Positions 48,222 through 57,457 of a stretch of DNA of 64,000 bases are shown piece after piece. This stretch comes from Holosporales bacterium. GTDB lineage: Bacteria > Pseudomonadota > Alphaproteobacteria > Holosporales > Holosporaceae. The notes under the pieces are model-generated. The model ran no database searches. It had not been told where the DNA came from and worked only from the letters and a program-made list of their open reading frames with translations. The position numbers were made by a program, and so were the translations under genes. The stretch spans positions 1-64,000 of the forward strand of contig CANHKV010000004.1 in NCBI GenBank assembly GCA_947461445.1, in the 5' to 3' direction. Position 1 is the first letter of the stretch; every line of letters starts with the position of its first letter.

Positions 48222-49082
48222 TTACAGCTGTTGCTTTGATTCTTCTTGGACCGATGGCGCTTTCTCTTTCTGTGCTCCTGCGTGCCCTGTATCCCCCATG
48301 CGATCGATGATGGCATTTAGTCGGGTTATGGCATCGGCTCTGGCCCGTCTTCCCGCCCCCACATCCTCTTTTTTATCGTCCTCTAGGTGATTAGAGAAAA
48401 CAATGTATTGGTGACCTTTTTCAATCCAGCCTACAAACCAGCCATGATTCAGATCCGGATTTTTGCTGCCATCCTGGTTGATCAGGCTGCCCGTTCCCGT
48501 TTTTCCATACAATGTCCAGCCATTTTTTAATTCTTCAACAAATAAAATCTGTTTGGTCATGGCATACGCTTGCGGCTTGATAGGCCATTTGCCTGCCAGC
48601 ATCTGCTGTAAAAAAGTACATTGCTGGGCGCTGGATATACGCAAAGAACTGCCCAACCAGGATTGGCTCAGGCCATTGTTTTGCCCAGAATCACCCGAAA
48701 CATCCATGTTGCCATAATCAAATTGCGTGACATAATTTTGAAAAATGGGCATCCCCAATTTTTGCGTCAACACTTGGCTGTACCACACGCACGATTCTTT
48801 GATCCAAGTGGTGGGATTCATATCCTGTTTCCAGGCGTCATGGGAATCGACGTACCCGGGCTGAAAAGGCCATACAGGGTGTGTGGCATCCGTTAAAATA
48901 CCCGAATCAAAACCCATCAGTGCCAAGGGTATTTTAAACGTACTGCATGGCGGATAGGCCACATTCGCGTCACCTTCTTGCACGATGATTTCCTGGGCTG
49001 TCTGTACCACAAAGCAATGATCAGCGAAAACAACAGAACTTTCCAATCCGAACAATAGTAACAAAAGTTTTTTCACAACCAA
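48222..49082 (-). CDS. Class D (OXA-type) beta-lactamase
   Basis: A serine beta-lactamase exported to the periplasm. It has a signal peptide (residues 1-20, VVKKLLLLLFGLESSVVFA). All class D motifs are present in order: S47-T-F-K50, S97-C-V99, Y123-G-N125 and K194-T-G196. The 286 residues include a charged C-terminal tail of about 30 residues beyond the usual end. Whether it is active on beta-lactams or is a housekeeping penicillin-interactive relative (such as BlaR-type sensors, which have an extra membrane part, absent here) cannot be told. Convergent with the RND gene. Confidence 0.92.
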   Translation of the reverse strand: MVVKKLLLLLFGLESSVVFADHCFVVQTAQEIIVQEGDANVAYPPCSTFKIPLALMGFDSGILTDATHPVWPFQPGYVDSHDAWKQDMNPTTWIKESCVWYSQVLTQKLGMPIFQNYVTQFDYGNMDVSGDSGQNNGLSQSWLGSSLRISSAQQCTFLQQMLAGKWPIKPQAYAMTKQILFVEELKNGWTLYGKTGTGSLINQDGSKNPDLNHGWFVGWIEKGHQYIVFSNHLEDDKKEDVGAGRRARADAITRLNAIIDRMGDTGHAGAQKEKAPSVQEESKQQL

Positions 49083-49109
49083 AGACCTTAAAAAATTATT
49101 TTTATATTC

Positions 49110-49958
49110 TTATGATACATTTTTTCGGGGAATCAATCCAGCGAGCCTTACCGGAGCCTCTGTGCCATTTTCGATTTTCATGGGCAGAACCATAACAAAG
49201 CTACCTGCTGGCGGCATACTATCCAAATGTGCAACATTTTCTATGATGATCTTATCCGCGCCTAAAAACAGACGGTGCACCGGAAAGCCATCTTCTGGTC
49301 GATCAGGCGACAGGGTATCAATCCCAAGAGCGTTTACACCACGATCCAGCAAGAGTTCTGCAGCCCCAGGTGATACGGATGGAAAAACATGGTTATTGTG
49401 ATATTTGGATGGCTGCGCGTTTTGCGCAGTCGATTCTAGTAAGAACGGCCATTCTTTTGGGGGATGACTTTCCAGTTTTTGAGAGGCATTCTCTGTCGTC
49501 TGTATTGTGGGTGGGTTATCTGTCATGTCAGTCAGATTCTGCCAGCGATTCTCTGTTGGCTGTTGATGCCAAAACTTGCTCCACCCGGTTTTCACAAACA
49601 CACAGGATCCAGCTGCGATCTTGCCATGGATGCGTTCAAACTCCGTAACATCTTGGATACAGAGGCTGTATCGTTCATGGCATTTGTGGGAAATATCCAT
49701 AACCACACACGGCATAACCAAATCGTTCACATCAAAATCATGAATGCTTTTTGCACCAGCGATACAATGACTGGGCGCATCCATATGGGTGCCGATGCCG
49801 GCATGCATGCGTATGTTCATGACACGGAATGTATCTTCGCCTTCACAATCGGCATAATCGATATGCACATCATGATGAAACCCACAGCCCCCAGGCCAAG
49901 TGGGAATATGGGGATGCAGTGTGTGCGTCAGATCGATGAGTTTATAGGGAAAAATCAT
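49110..49958 (-). CDS. Cyclase/kynurenine-formamidase-like metal-dependent hydrolase with insertion
   Basis: It belongs to the metal-dependent amidohydrolase family of putative cyclases (PF04199), which includes arylformamidase KynB. From ATG 49958 it opens KLIDLTHTLHPHIPTWPG and carries the metal motif HAGIGTHMDAPSH. The second half continues KYHNNHVFPSVSPGAAELLLD, GIDTLSPDR and the LENVAHLD-like IIIENVAHLDSMP. About 50 polar residues (49404-49559) interrupt the normal TGWSKFWHQ ... KYHNN segment. Neighbours do not suggest a pathway. It lies 27 nt upstream of the beta-lactamase gene, on the same strand. Confidence 0.85.
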   Translation of the reverse strand: MIFPYKLIDLTHTLHPHIPTWPGGCGFHHDVHIDYADCEGEDTFRVMNIRMHAGIGTHMDAPSHCIAGAKSIHDFDVNDLVMPCVVMDISHKCHERYSLCIQDVTEFERIHGKIAAGSCVFVKTGWSKFWHQQPTENRWQNLTDMTDNPPTIQTTENASQKLESHPPKEWPFLLESTAQNAQPSKYHNNHVFPSVSPGAAELLLDRGVNALGIDTLSPDRPEDGFPVHRLFLGADKIIIENVAHLDSMPPAGSFVMVLPMKIENGTEAPVRLAGLIPRKNVS

Positions 49959-50636
49959 AGGGTAACCTGCATGTTGCCAATAAGCACATGCTATATATTG
50001 CGAACAATAAAATAAAGCCACATGTCGTCCGAACCATTCACTGGTCCATAATCGTGTTTCTGTTCAATGTCCATAACATCATATCATCCATCAAAACACG
50101 TCATGGTCTTGTTTTCGTTCATATTATGGCAATCTATTTCCATTGTGTGGATGTAACGGTCTCTGTCCCCATAGGATGCATAAAAAACTTTTTAGGTTTA
50201 AGAGATGTCTCTATTGTGTGACAGATCTCTTGTGTCATGGTACAAGGAATCTACAAGATAAAATTTCGCCCCCCCATTCCATCGCATGTATTTTTATAAT
50301 TGTAATGGCTGAAATAGGAAATGCTGTATATGTGCATCTGTTTCTTTAAAGGCAAGCTGAATCGTTTTTTTGATGCATCCCATGCAATGCCCCATCCGGT
50401 AAGGTGGTTTGTTTATACAGATGTCATAAAGACTCTTCAAACCCGTCCGTAACACTCAGGTTCATCATACACGCATAAAATGATTTGCAATGATTATAGC
50501 AATAAACGATCATCTGGGATGATATGATTTAGGTTGAATCATAAGCTCTCCATCACATAACACCATTATTTTCGAATACAATGCATGAATGCACCCCTAT
50601 TCTGCTGGGATTTACCCCACAATTCCACTTTTCCCA
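49959..50636. other. Region of about 680 bp without a convincing gene
   Basis: No RNA gene or conserved CDS was found. A 34-codon minus-strand frame (50134-50238) reads MTQEICHTIETSLKPKKFFM and on to a stop; it looks protein-like but is too short to judge, and may be a remnant. Other frames are broken by many stops. Confidence 0.45.
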
Positions 50637-50897
50637 CTATTCATAATGGGTCCACATTCTTAAAACTTTTACTGTTTGTTCCTCTTGATTCACGCTGTAA
50701 ACCAGTCTGTGATGAATATTAATGCGTCTGGAATAAAATCCGTGTAAATCACCCATTAATTTTTCAAAGGGAGGCGTTTTATTAAAAGGATCATTTTTAA
50801 TAATCTCGATTAAAATCTTGCACTTATCACTGAGGTTCGATTGTTTGATCTTTTCAGCATCTTTCTGTGCTTCTTTTGAAAACAACACGGTGTACAT
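50637..50897 (-). CDS. Txe/YoeB family toxin
   Basis: An 86-residue RelE-superfamily ribosome-dependent mRNA interferase. It shows the YoeB pattern SKEAQKDAEKIKQ near the start, FEKLMGDLHGFYSRRINIHHRLVYSV in the middle, and ends in MWTHYE, the typical C-terminal His-Tyr catalytic region. Its ATG overlaps the antitoxin stop by one base (TAATG), the standard order antitoxin-toxin. The pair lies alone between gene-free stretches. Confidence 0.92.
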   Translation of the reverse strand: MYTVLFSKEAQKDAEKIKQSNLSDKCKILIEIIKNDPFNKTPPFEKLMGDLHGFYSRRINIHHRLVYSVNQEEQTVKVLRMWTHYE

Positions 50898-51139
50898 TAT
50901 AAGTCGATGTCTTTGGAATACTCTTGTACCGGTTGCCCGTGCATATTAATAATGGAGTCCTTTAATCCCGGAACAGAAACAATGTGTAATGTTTCCAGCA
51001 TGGCGCTGTAATCTTCTTCTGCAATCAAAACAGCCTTATTATGTTTTCCAATAATATAAATGGGTTCATGTATTTGATTGGTATCATTGATTAATTTAAA
51101 CAATTTGTTTTTTGCCTGAATGGTTGTATATATATTCAT
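50897..51139 (-). CDS. YefM/Phd-type antitoxin
   Basis: An 80-residue DNA-binding antitoxin from ATG 51139 (MNIYTTIQAKNKLFKLIND), with EPIYIIGKHNKAVLIAEEDYSAMLETLHI, the Phd/YefM core. The C-terminal end (about 50-80) would wrap the toxin. It is expected to repress its own promoter in the 250 nt upstream; I could not fix an operator. An ATG at 51172 is in frame but gives an atypical start. Confidence 0.9.
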   Translation of the reverse strand: MNIYTTIQAKNKLFKLINDTNQIHEPIYIIGKHNKAVLIAEEDYSAMLETLHIVSVPGLKDSIINMHGQPVQEYSKDIDL

Positions 51140-51388
51140 GAATGGATTTGCCCCATTGAATAGAATGCACATTTATAGTGTACCCTGTATGGTGCACTGG
51201 TTTCAAGGGTTTCAAGACGGTATACCAAAATTTTTACCAATGGTTGAGACAGATAATCTTTGCTGCCCCATCAAAACAGTGTCCTCTAGCCAAGCTTGCT
51301 GACGGATTAAAGGCAGCATAAAACAGGAAAAGGGAAACGTTTTTGAATCCGTTTCTTTCTTGTCTATGGGTGGTTACCATACAGAAGA

Positions 51389-51410
51389 GGTCCCATAAAA
51401 AGACGGGACC
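51389..51410 (-). terminator. Possible terminator hairpin after infC
   Basis: GGTCCC and GGGACC form a 6-bp stem with a 10-nt loop, 19-40 nt after the infC stop. The T run is missing on the minus strand (after the stem comes TCTTCTG), so it may be only a transcript end structure. Confidence 0.35.
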
Positions 51411-51428
51411 ACAATTCTGATGAAACCA

Positions 51429-51974
51429 TTAGGATCCAGAACCTTCCATTTCAGCGGCACGCAATGGAGAAATAATGCCAATAATGCGACGTCCTTCTAG
51501 TTTTGGTGGGCTTTCCACCTTTCCAACAGAAGACAAATCGGCAATAATCCGTTCGATGACTTTTCGTCCCGCATCGGCAAAGGCCACTTCTCGTCCACGA
51601 AATTGCAGGGTTAATTTTACTTTATCTCGATTTTGCAAAAAACCCAGGGCATGAGACAGCTTGACTTGATAATCATGCTCTTGAATATTCGGACGCAACT
51701 GAATTTCTTTTAACAGCGTAATTTTTTGCTTTTTACGCATTTCCGTCTTCTTTTTTTGCTCCGCATACCGCAAACGACCATAGTCTGCAATTTTACATAC
51801 AGGGGGACTGGCATCGGGTGCCACCTCGATTAAATCTAGTCCACGCTGTTGAGCCATTTCTTGAGCTTCTCTCAATAAAACAATGCCCAATGCAGCACCA
51901 TTTTCATCGATCAAGCGCACCTGATGTGCACGAATTATAGGATTCCCTCTGACGGGTTTTTTTGGATAATCCAA
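51429..51974 (-). CDS. infC: Translation initiation factor IF-3
   Basis: It binds the 30S subunit and checks initiator tRNA. The conserved body runs NPIIRAHQVRLIDENGAALGIV, LIEVAPDASPPVCKIADYGRLRYAEQKKK, then the C domain KEIQLRPNIQEHDYQVKLSHALGFL and RGREVAFADAGRKV. The start is unsure: GGAG sits 6 nt before a TTG at 51974, giving 181 residues; an ATG at 52034 would give 201 with an odd leader. infC genes commonly use rare start codons for autoregulation. It lies 160 nt downstream of thrS, as in many bacteria. Confidence 0.93.
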   Translation of the reverse strand: MDYPKKPVRGNPIIRAHQVRLIDENGAALGIVLLREAQEMAQQRGLDLIEVAPDASPPVCKIADYGRLRYAEQKKKTEMRKKQKITLLKEIQLRPNIQEHDYQVKLSHALGFLQNRDKVKLTLQFRGREVAFADAGRKVIERIIADLSSVGKVESPPKLEGRRIIGIISPLRAAEMEGSGS

Positions 51975-52133
51975 GGCATTCTCCACGCTATGCAACAATA
52001 AAAACAGAGCCAAGATTTTATTTCTAAAAGGCAAAAACCAAATGCATCATTGCGAACAATAATGCAGGCGTTTTGCACACCAGAATTTCTTTTCCTCACT
52101 CTATCTTTATTCCACAGCGTATGCGTCCATTTG

Positions 52134-54086
52134 TCAAGAGATATTACCCAATTCTGGTAAACAAGCCGCATGGCTTAAAAACGTAACAGCATCCTCTAGG
52201 GCCATGGTGTGTTGCTCGTTTTTATGACGCACCACAATGGTGTTGCTGGACTGCTCTTTTTCCCCTGCAATCAAGACATAGGGCACTTTTTTGCTTAAAT
52301 GGTCCCGCAGCTTGTAATTCAGTTTTTCATTGCGATCATCCACATGCAAACGCAAGAATCCTAATGCTTTGGCCACCTGGTGGGCATAGGCAGAAAAAGC
52401 CTCGCTGATGGGGATAATCACGGCCTGAGTTGGTGCCAACCACACGGGCAAATGTCCAGCGGTATGTTCCAAAAATACCCCAATAAACCGCTCAAAAGAA
52501 CCCAAAATAGCCCGATGCAACATCACAGGGTGATGTTTTTTACCATCGGCTGCGACATACCAAGCATCCAGACGCTCTGGTAAAATAAAGTCCGCCTGCA
52601 GTGTGCCACATTGCCATAAACGGCCCAAACTGTCCTTTAAAGCAAATTCCAATTTCGGACCATAAAATGCTCCTTCTCCTGGGAAAATGGTGTACTCTAG
52701 ACCTGCGCTTTCTGCCCCTTTACGTAAGGATTCCTCGGCATGATCCCAAACCTCATCACTGCCCAATCGGACGTCTGGTCGCGTGGAAAAACGCACCACC
52801 ACATCCTCGAACCCCAAGGTTTTATACACCGAAAATAATAGTTTACAAAAATCGCGCGTTTCGGAAATCATCTGATCGGGTGTGCAAAAAATGTGGGCAT
52901 CATCCTGAACAAAGCTGCTGACCCGCATGATCCCCATACGCGAACCCGATGGCTCATGACGCATACAGCTGCCAAATTCCGCCATGCGATAGGGTAAATC
53001 GCGATAACTTTTCAAACTGTGATTAAAAATTTGCACATGACACGGACAATTCATAGGCTTCATGGCATAGGTCACCTCGTCTTGATGAACAGCATACATA
53101 TGGTCACGAAACTTTTGCCAATGCCCTGATGCCTCCCACAGGGTTTTGGATACCAATTGTGGTGTGTTCACCTCTTGATATCCTGCGTGCGTCAATACAT
53201 TACGCATATAGCTTTTCAAGTTTTGATAAATCGACCATCCTTTTGGGTGCCAAAAAATGGATCCAGGGGCTTCTTCTTGGAAGTGAAACAGCTCCATTAC
53301 TGCGCCCAATTTACGGTGATCACGTTTTTCAGCTTCGGCCAAACGATCTTGGTATGCCTTTAAATCAGCTGCACTGGCCCATGCTGTTCCATAAATACGT
53401 TGCAAAGATTCGGCCTTTTGATCGCCCCGCCAATAGGACCCTGACAATTTGGTCAGTGCAAAATGATGACCCAATACGCCAGTGGACGCCACATGCGGTC
53501 CCCGACATAAATCATAAAAATCCCCTTGCTGATAAATGCTTAACACCTGGTCTTCGGGAATGCTTTCTATGATTTTGACTTTAAAAAATTCCCCTAAATT
53601 CTGAAAAAAAGCAATGGCCGCTGCTCGATCCCACTCGTGCCGTTGCACAGGCAAATTCCGATCCACGATGTCTTTCATACGTTCCTGTATTTTTACCAAA
53701 TCGTCTAAACAAAACGGTTCCGATCGATAGAAATCGTAATAAAATCCATTATCAATGACAGGACCGATGGTCACCTGAGTCCCAGGAAACAATTCTTGTA
53801 CGGCTTGGGCCAACACGTGCGCCATACTGTGTCGTATGATGTCTACACCGTCCGTTGAATCCGCGTTAATCCAAGACACGGATTGCCCCTGATGGATTAT
53901 GGAGGATAAATCTTTCAACCCATCCCCCACCCGCATGGCAATGATGCGACTGCCACCAAAACTGGGGTCTTGAGCCTCTTTTTTATGCCGTGGAATCCTA
54001 TTTTCATCCCTCAGCTTATTAAGAAAATCGTGACCTGTTAAAGAGGAAAAGGTATTACAAAACACATTCGTTTCAATGTTTGGCAT
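52134..54086 (-). CDS. thrS: Threonyl-tRNA synthetase
   Basis: It charges tRNA-Thr and edits serine. The 650 residues run: a weakly conserved TGS-like start, then IIRHSMAHVLAQAVQELFP with the editing domain (about 75-245), the class II catalytic core (motif 2 RMAEFGSCMRHEPSGSRMGI; zinc ligands in MKPMNCPCH and the final HHPVMLHRAILGSFERF), and the anticodon-binding domain from about 545. The first 45 residues do not look like a full TGS domain and are partly unalignable. ATG 54086 is the only convincing start. Confidence 0.95.
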   Translation of the reverse strand: MPNIETNVFCNTFSSLTGHDFLNKLRDENRIPRHKKEAQDPSFGGSRIIAMRVGDGLKDLSSIIHQGQSVSWINADSTDGVDIIRHSMAHVLAQAVQELFPGTQVTIGPVIDNGFYYDFYRSEPFCLDDLVKIQERMKDIVDRNLPVQRHEWDRAAAIAFFQNLGEFFKVKIIESIPEDQVLSIYQQGDFYDLCRGPHVASTGVLGHHFALTKLSGSYWRGDQKAESLQRIYGTAWASAADLKAYQDRLAEAEKRDHRKLGAVMELFHFQEEAPGSIFWHPKGWSIYQNLKSYMRNVLTHAGYQEVNTPQLVSKTLWEASGHWQKFRDHMYAVHQDEVTYAMKPMNCPCHVQIFNHSLKSYRDLPYRMAEFGSCMRHEPSGSRMGIMRVSSFVQDDAHIFCTPDQMISETRDFCKLLFSVYKTLGFEDVVVRFSTRPDVRLGSDEVWDHAEESLRKGAESAGLEYTIFPGEGAFYGPKLEFALKDSLGRLWQCGTLQADFILPERLDAWYVAADGKKHHPVMLHRAILGSFERFIGVFLEHTAGHLPVWLAPTQAVIIPISEAFSAYAHQVAKALGFLRLHVDDRNEKLNYKLRDHLSKKVPYVLIAGEKEQSSNTIVVRHKNEQHTMALEDAVTFLSHAACLPELGNIS

Positions 54087-54235
54087 CTGGATTTTTGACC
54101 GCTATATTATGCAACCACTCTAACTGCTCTGGCATTAAAGGTCTATGATGAAAACACCTTTGTTTGTAAAAAATGGCTGGAATCTCTGTCCATTTTATGC
54201 TGATATACTCTCATATCAATTACTGTGATGGGTTC

Positions 54236-55432
54236 ATGGATTTTTTCCCTTTTCAATCGTTCAAAATCTCGGCTACGATTTCCTTGAAAAAGCCCTTGGC
54301 TGGTTTTGTTTTTCTGACTTTATTTTCCCTAAAAACCTATTGCACGAGCCCTGTTTTAGATCAAGAATTTCACGCGTTAAGAACAGAGCTCGCTCAGGTT
54401 TATGAAAAGATTGCCCGATTAGAGAAACGAGTGCGCGCAGAACAATCCGTCCCAAATGATCGCGCGCCGTCTTTCTCATCAACAGCATCAACGGCATCTC
54501 TGACATCGACAGAACAAACCCAGGATGAGGAAGACCATTTATTCCACAGCCCAAACAGTCAGGATGACGCCCAAGACCCTCCTGAATCACAGGATACAGA
54601 AAACATAAGAAATAAGACAAGAGAACAAAGAACATTGTCCATTGACAAATTAATTACAGAAAATGAACCCTTTTCTACCATGCCTGTACCTCCTGGCTGG
54701 GTTGCGGGCACTGTACCTGCTTCTGCCCTGGTCTCTGCCTCTGCTGTTGGCCAAAAGCCATCAAGGAATGAAACAATGATGCCTGGAATCAGCGTACAAC
54801 AGGCAAAATGGTTGTTGGAAAAAAGGGAAATGCTGCGTGCCCGCCATATGTTGGCTGAATTGGCAACAGACCAGGGGTCAGAAGAATATCCCTTTGCTAT
54901 GTATTGGTTGGGCATCTTGGATATGCACGAAAATCGTTTAGACATTTCCTTTTCGTTGTTTTTGAAGGTTTACACTCATTGCAAAACCGATGCAAATTTC
55001 AAAATTCAACAGTTATGCGTGGCAGCCTTATTGCGCATGTCTCAGATCCGTTTACGCCAAAACAAGATTACCCAGGCCAAAAAACTTTTCGAACACTGTC
55101 AAAAACGGTCAAAATCCCTAACTGTACCGTTGCCTCGACATATCTTATACGGCATTCGAGAAATGCGGGCAAGAATGCGGACAGAGATGAAAAAATTGAA
55201 AAAAGCAGGCAAAACAATATCGGATCAAGCTCCTGCCCCAGCAGCAAAACGCTCTGCCCTTATCCCTGCACCCGATGGCCCCAAAGAATCATACACACCC
55301 ATTGCTCAGGCCTCGTCCAATGTGCGTCCTGAAGAATCAGTCCCCTTGCTGTTGAATAACACTGCCACTGGTTCAGAACGTGATCCTGAAAAGGGCCACC
55401 CATCCGATTCAACAGAGGACAACGCCTATTAA
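54236..55432 (+). CDS. CpoB/YbgF-like periplasmic coiled-coil and TPR protein
   Basis: It starts with a membrane or signal segment (about residues 24-40, PLAGFVFLTLFSLKTY), then a coiled coil typical of the CpoB N terminus (VLDQEFHALRTELAQVYEKIARLEKRV). A Ser/Thr/Glu-rich linker follows (about 85-180). TPR-like helices cover about 200-310 (AKWLLEKREMLRARHMLAEL, YPFAMYWLGILDMHENRLD). The tail is Pro/Lys-rich. CpoB couples Tol-Pal to peptidoglycan synthesis; the tol-pal genes are absent here, so the assignment is by architecture. ATG 54236 is my choice; ATG 54173 is possible. Confidence 0.6.
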   Translation: MDFFPFQSFKISATISLKKPLAGFVFLTLFSLKTYCTSPVLDQEFHALRTELAQVYEKIARLEKRVRAEQSVPNDRAPSFSSTASTASLTSTEQTQDEEDHLFHSPNSQDDAQDPPESQDTENIRNKTREQRTLSIDKLITENEPFSTMPVPPGWVAGTVPASALVSASAVGQKPSRNETMMPGISVQQAKWLLEKREMLRARHMLAELATDQGSEEYPFAMYWLGILDMHENRLDISFSLFLKVYTHCKTDANFKIQQLCVAALLRMSQIRLRQNKITQAKKLFEHCQKRSKSLTVPLPRHILYGIREMRARMRTEMKKLKKAGKTISDQAPAPAAKRSALIPAPDGPKESYTPIAQASSNVRPEESVPLLLNNTATGSERDPEKGHPSDSTEDNAY

Positions 55433-55575
55433 CCCCCTCCCTTGCTCCTAACGATATATCTGCCCCCTGCGCCTGCTGGTACGGGCTGGATGGGGTGGAA
55501 AATATATGATGAGACCCCCCCCGTTACCCTATACGCCAGGCTTTGCTCGTTCGCCCCCACAAAACCCAGTCATCC

Positions 55576-56031
55576 ATGTCGCTTTTTATTCTTTCAGATG
55601 TGATTCACACCATCCTGTACCTGGTACTGGCTGTGGTGGCCTATATTGATCAGCGTACTTATCGCATTCCCAATATGGCCATTGTGACGATTGTGGTCTT
55701 GGCCGGCGTAAATGCCTCCATTGGGGAAGCGATCTATCCTGTTTCAGCCCTCTTTTTGTCCATTGTTTTGTCCATTTTACCCATTATCATGGGGTATATT
55801 TTGGGGCGTGCGGTCCATTTTGGTGGGGGAGACATTAAATTAATAGGGGGTTGTGGGTTGTTTATTCCCCCAGATGATGTAGGGAAATTTGTTATGGGCA
55901 TAGGATTGCTCAGCATCCTGCACCGATGGGTGTTTCGAAAAACCCCCATTCCCTTTGCGCCAGCCATTGCCACATCTTTTGTACTGATCAAGATGGTTGG
56001 ACCCAGCATACCCCCATGGGTCATGCCGTAA
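55576..56031 (+). CDS. Type IV prepilin peptidase-like protein (A24, CpaA-type)
   Basis: An aspartic protease of the inner membrane that cleaves prepilin leaders. The 151-residue protein has about five helices and both catalytic Asp: D25 in AYIDQRTYRIPN and D86 in GGGDIKLIGG, the family pattern GxGD. It lacks the N-terminal methylase part, like CpaA of the Flp/Tad system. No pilin or Tad genes are near; the target is unknown. ATG 55576 gives the family start; a TTG at 55543 is in frame. Confidence 0.87.
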   Translation: MSLFILSDVIHTILYLVLAVVAYIDQRTYRIPNMAIVTIVVLAGVNASIGEAIYPVSALFLSIVLSILPIIMGYILGRAVHFGGGDIKLIGGCGLFIPPDDVGKFVMGIGLLSILHRWVFRKTPIPFAPAIATSFVLIKMVGPSIPPWVMP

Positions 56032-56121
56032 AGATACTGTGAACAGATGGTGGACTGATCTTTCCCTTTGGACTGATCCCCCGTTATACTGAATGTCGTA
56101 TTAATTTTTAACAAAACAATC

Positions 56122-57363
56122 ATGACCACGACCCCTGTGCATCCCATATTTCACCTTACTGCCCAATCAGGAAAAGCCCGCACCGGTCGTATTGCCACAG
56201 CGCACGGCGTACTGGAAACGCCTGCATTTTTGTTTTGCGCTACCCACGCCACATTAAAGGGATTATCCATTGACAGCATCAAGGCCGCAGGCACACCGAT
56301 TTTGCTCAGCAACACCTATCATTTAATGCTGCAACCCGGATCAGATTTAATTGAACAATTGGGTGGCATTCACACCTTTATGGGTTGGGATGGCCCCGTA
56401 TTTACCGATTCAGGGGGATATCAAATTTTCAGCCTACATCACGGGTCCGTTTCCGATGAAATCAAGGGCAAGCGCCGCAATATGTCGTCGTTTCCCCCGG
56501 TAAAAGTCACGGAAGAAGGTGCCCTTTTTGTATCCCACCGCGATGGAAAACGTCATCACTTGACCCCTGAAAAATCCATTCAAGTTCAAACGGAATTGGG
56601 GGCCGATTTAATTTGTGTTTTGGATGAGTGCACGCCATTGCACATGACGCGCATTCAAACAGAGCGCTCGATGCACCTCAGTCACCGTTGGGGCCAGCGA
56701 TCCCTGGATGCCTTTGACATTCGTAAAAAACCCCACCAAGGATTGTATGGCATTGTTCAGGGCGGCATTTATCCTGATTTTCGCAAACACAGCGCCGAAA
56801 TGATTGCCAATATGCCCTTTTTTGGTCATGCCATCGGCGGATCCCTAGGCGCCACAAAATCCCAGATGAGTGAAGTCATGGATATGGCATTGTGCGATAA
56901 TCATTTATATGCTCGTCCCATTCATTTGCTGGGCATAGGCGGTGTGGAAGATATTTTTCAAGGGGTATCAAAGGGAATCGATACCTTTGATTGTGTATCC
57001 CCTACGCGATTGGGCAGGCATGGCGGAGCACTCATTGCCAATGCCTACTGGGATGATGCATCAGAAGATTGGCGGCCAAAAAACCATATCAATTTGTGGA
57101 AATCCTGTTTTCGTACCGACCCAAAGCCCATTGATGCCTCTTGTCCCTGCGCCACATGTGCGGTGTACAGTCGGGCCTATTTGCATCACCTATTAAAAGC
57201 GAAGGAAATCTTAGCATTGACGGCTCTGACCGTGCACAATGTGTCCTTTATGAATCGATTGATGGCGGCCATTCGGCAAGGCATTGCGACACATTCTTTG
57301 CACGATGTTCGAAATCAATGGTCCTGCGCGGCTCTCTCCTCCTCTGGGGTAACGGCGTCATAG
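56122..57363 (+). CDS. tgt: tRNA-guanine transglycosylase
   Basis: It replaces G34 by preQ1 in tRNAs for Asp, Asn, His and Tyr. The motifs are clear: GTPILLSNTYHL, catalytic TDSGGYQIFSL, LICVLDECTPLH, GIVQGGIYPDFR, and the zinc site CPCATCAVYSRAYLHHL near residue 340. The 413 residues are about 30 longer than usual, mainly at the C terminus. The tRNA-Tyr substrate gene is 1 kb downstream. queA is not in the window. Confidence 0.96.
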   Translation: MTTTPVHPIFHLTAQSGKARTGRIATAHGVLETPAFLFCATHATLKGLSIDSIKAAGTPILLSNTYHLMLQPGSDLIEQLGGIHTFMGWDGPVFTDSGGYQIFSLHHGSVSDEIKGKRRNMSSFPPVKVTEEGALFVSHRDGKRHHLTPEKSIQVQTELGADLICVLDECTPLHMTRIQTERSMHLSHRWGQRSLDAFDIRKKPHQGLYGIVQGGIYPDFRKHSAEMIANMPFFGHAIGGSLGATKSQMSEVMDMALCDNHLYARPIHLLGIGGVEDIFQGVSKGIDTFDCVSPTRLGRHGGALIANAYWDDASEDWRPKNHINLWKSCFRTDPKPIDASCPCATCAVYSRAYLHHLLKAKEILALTALTVHNVSFMNRLMAAIRQGIATHSLHDVRNQWSCAALSSSGVTAS

Positions 57364-57457
57364 GCTGTTATCGTTGGTCTGTTGCCAGCGGTCGGTTATC
57401 TTTTGCCTACAGGCTGTGGTATTGTATACTTATCATAGGTTTTCTCCCTGTTTTTTC

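Noticed and set aside
48095-48310. 71-codon plus-strand frame overlapping the end of the beta-lactamase gene
   Set aside because: Leu/Pro-rich translation of repeat and antisense sequence without ribosome site.
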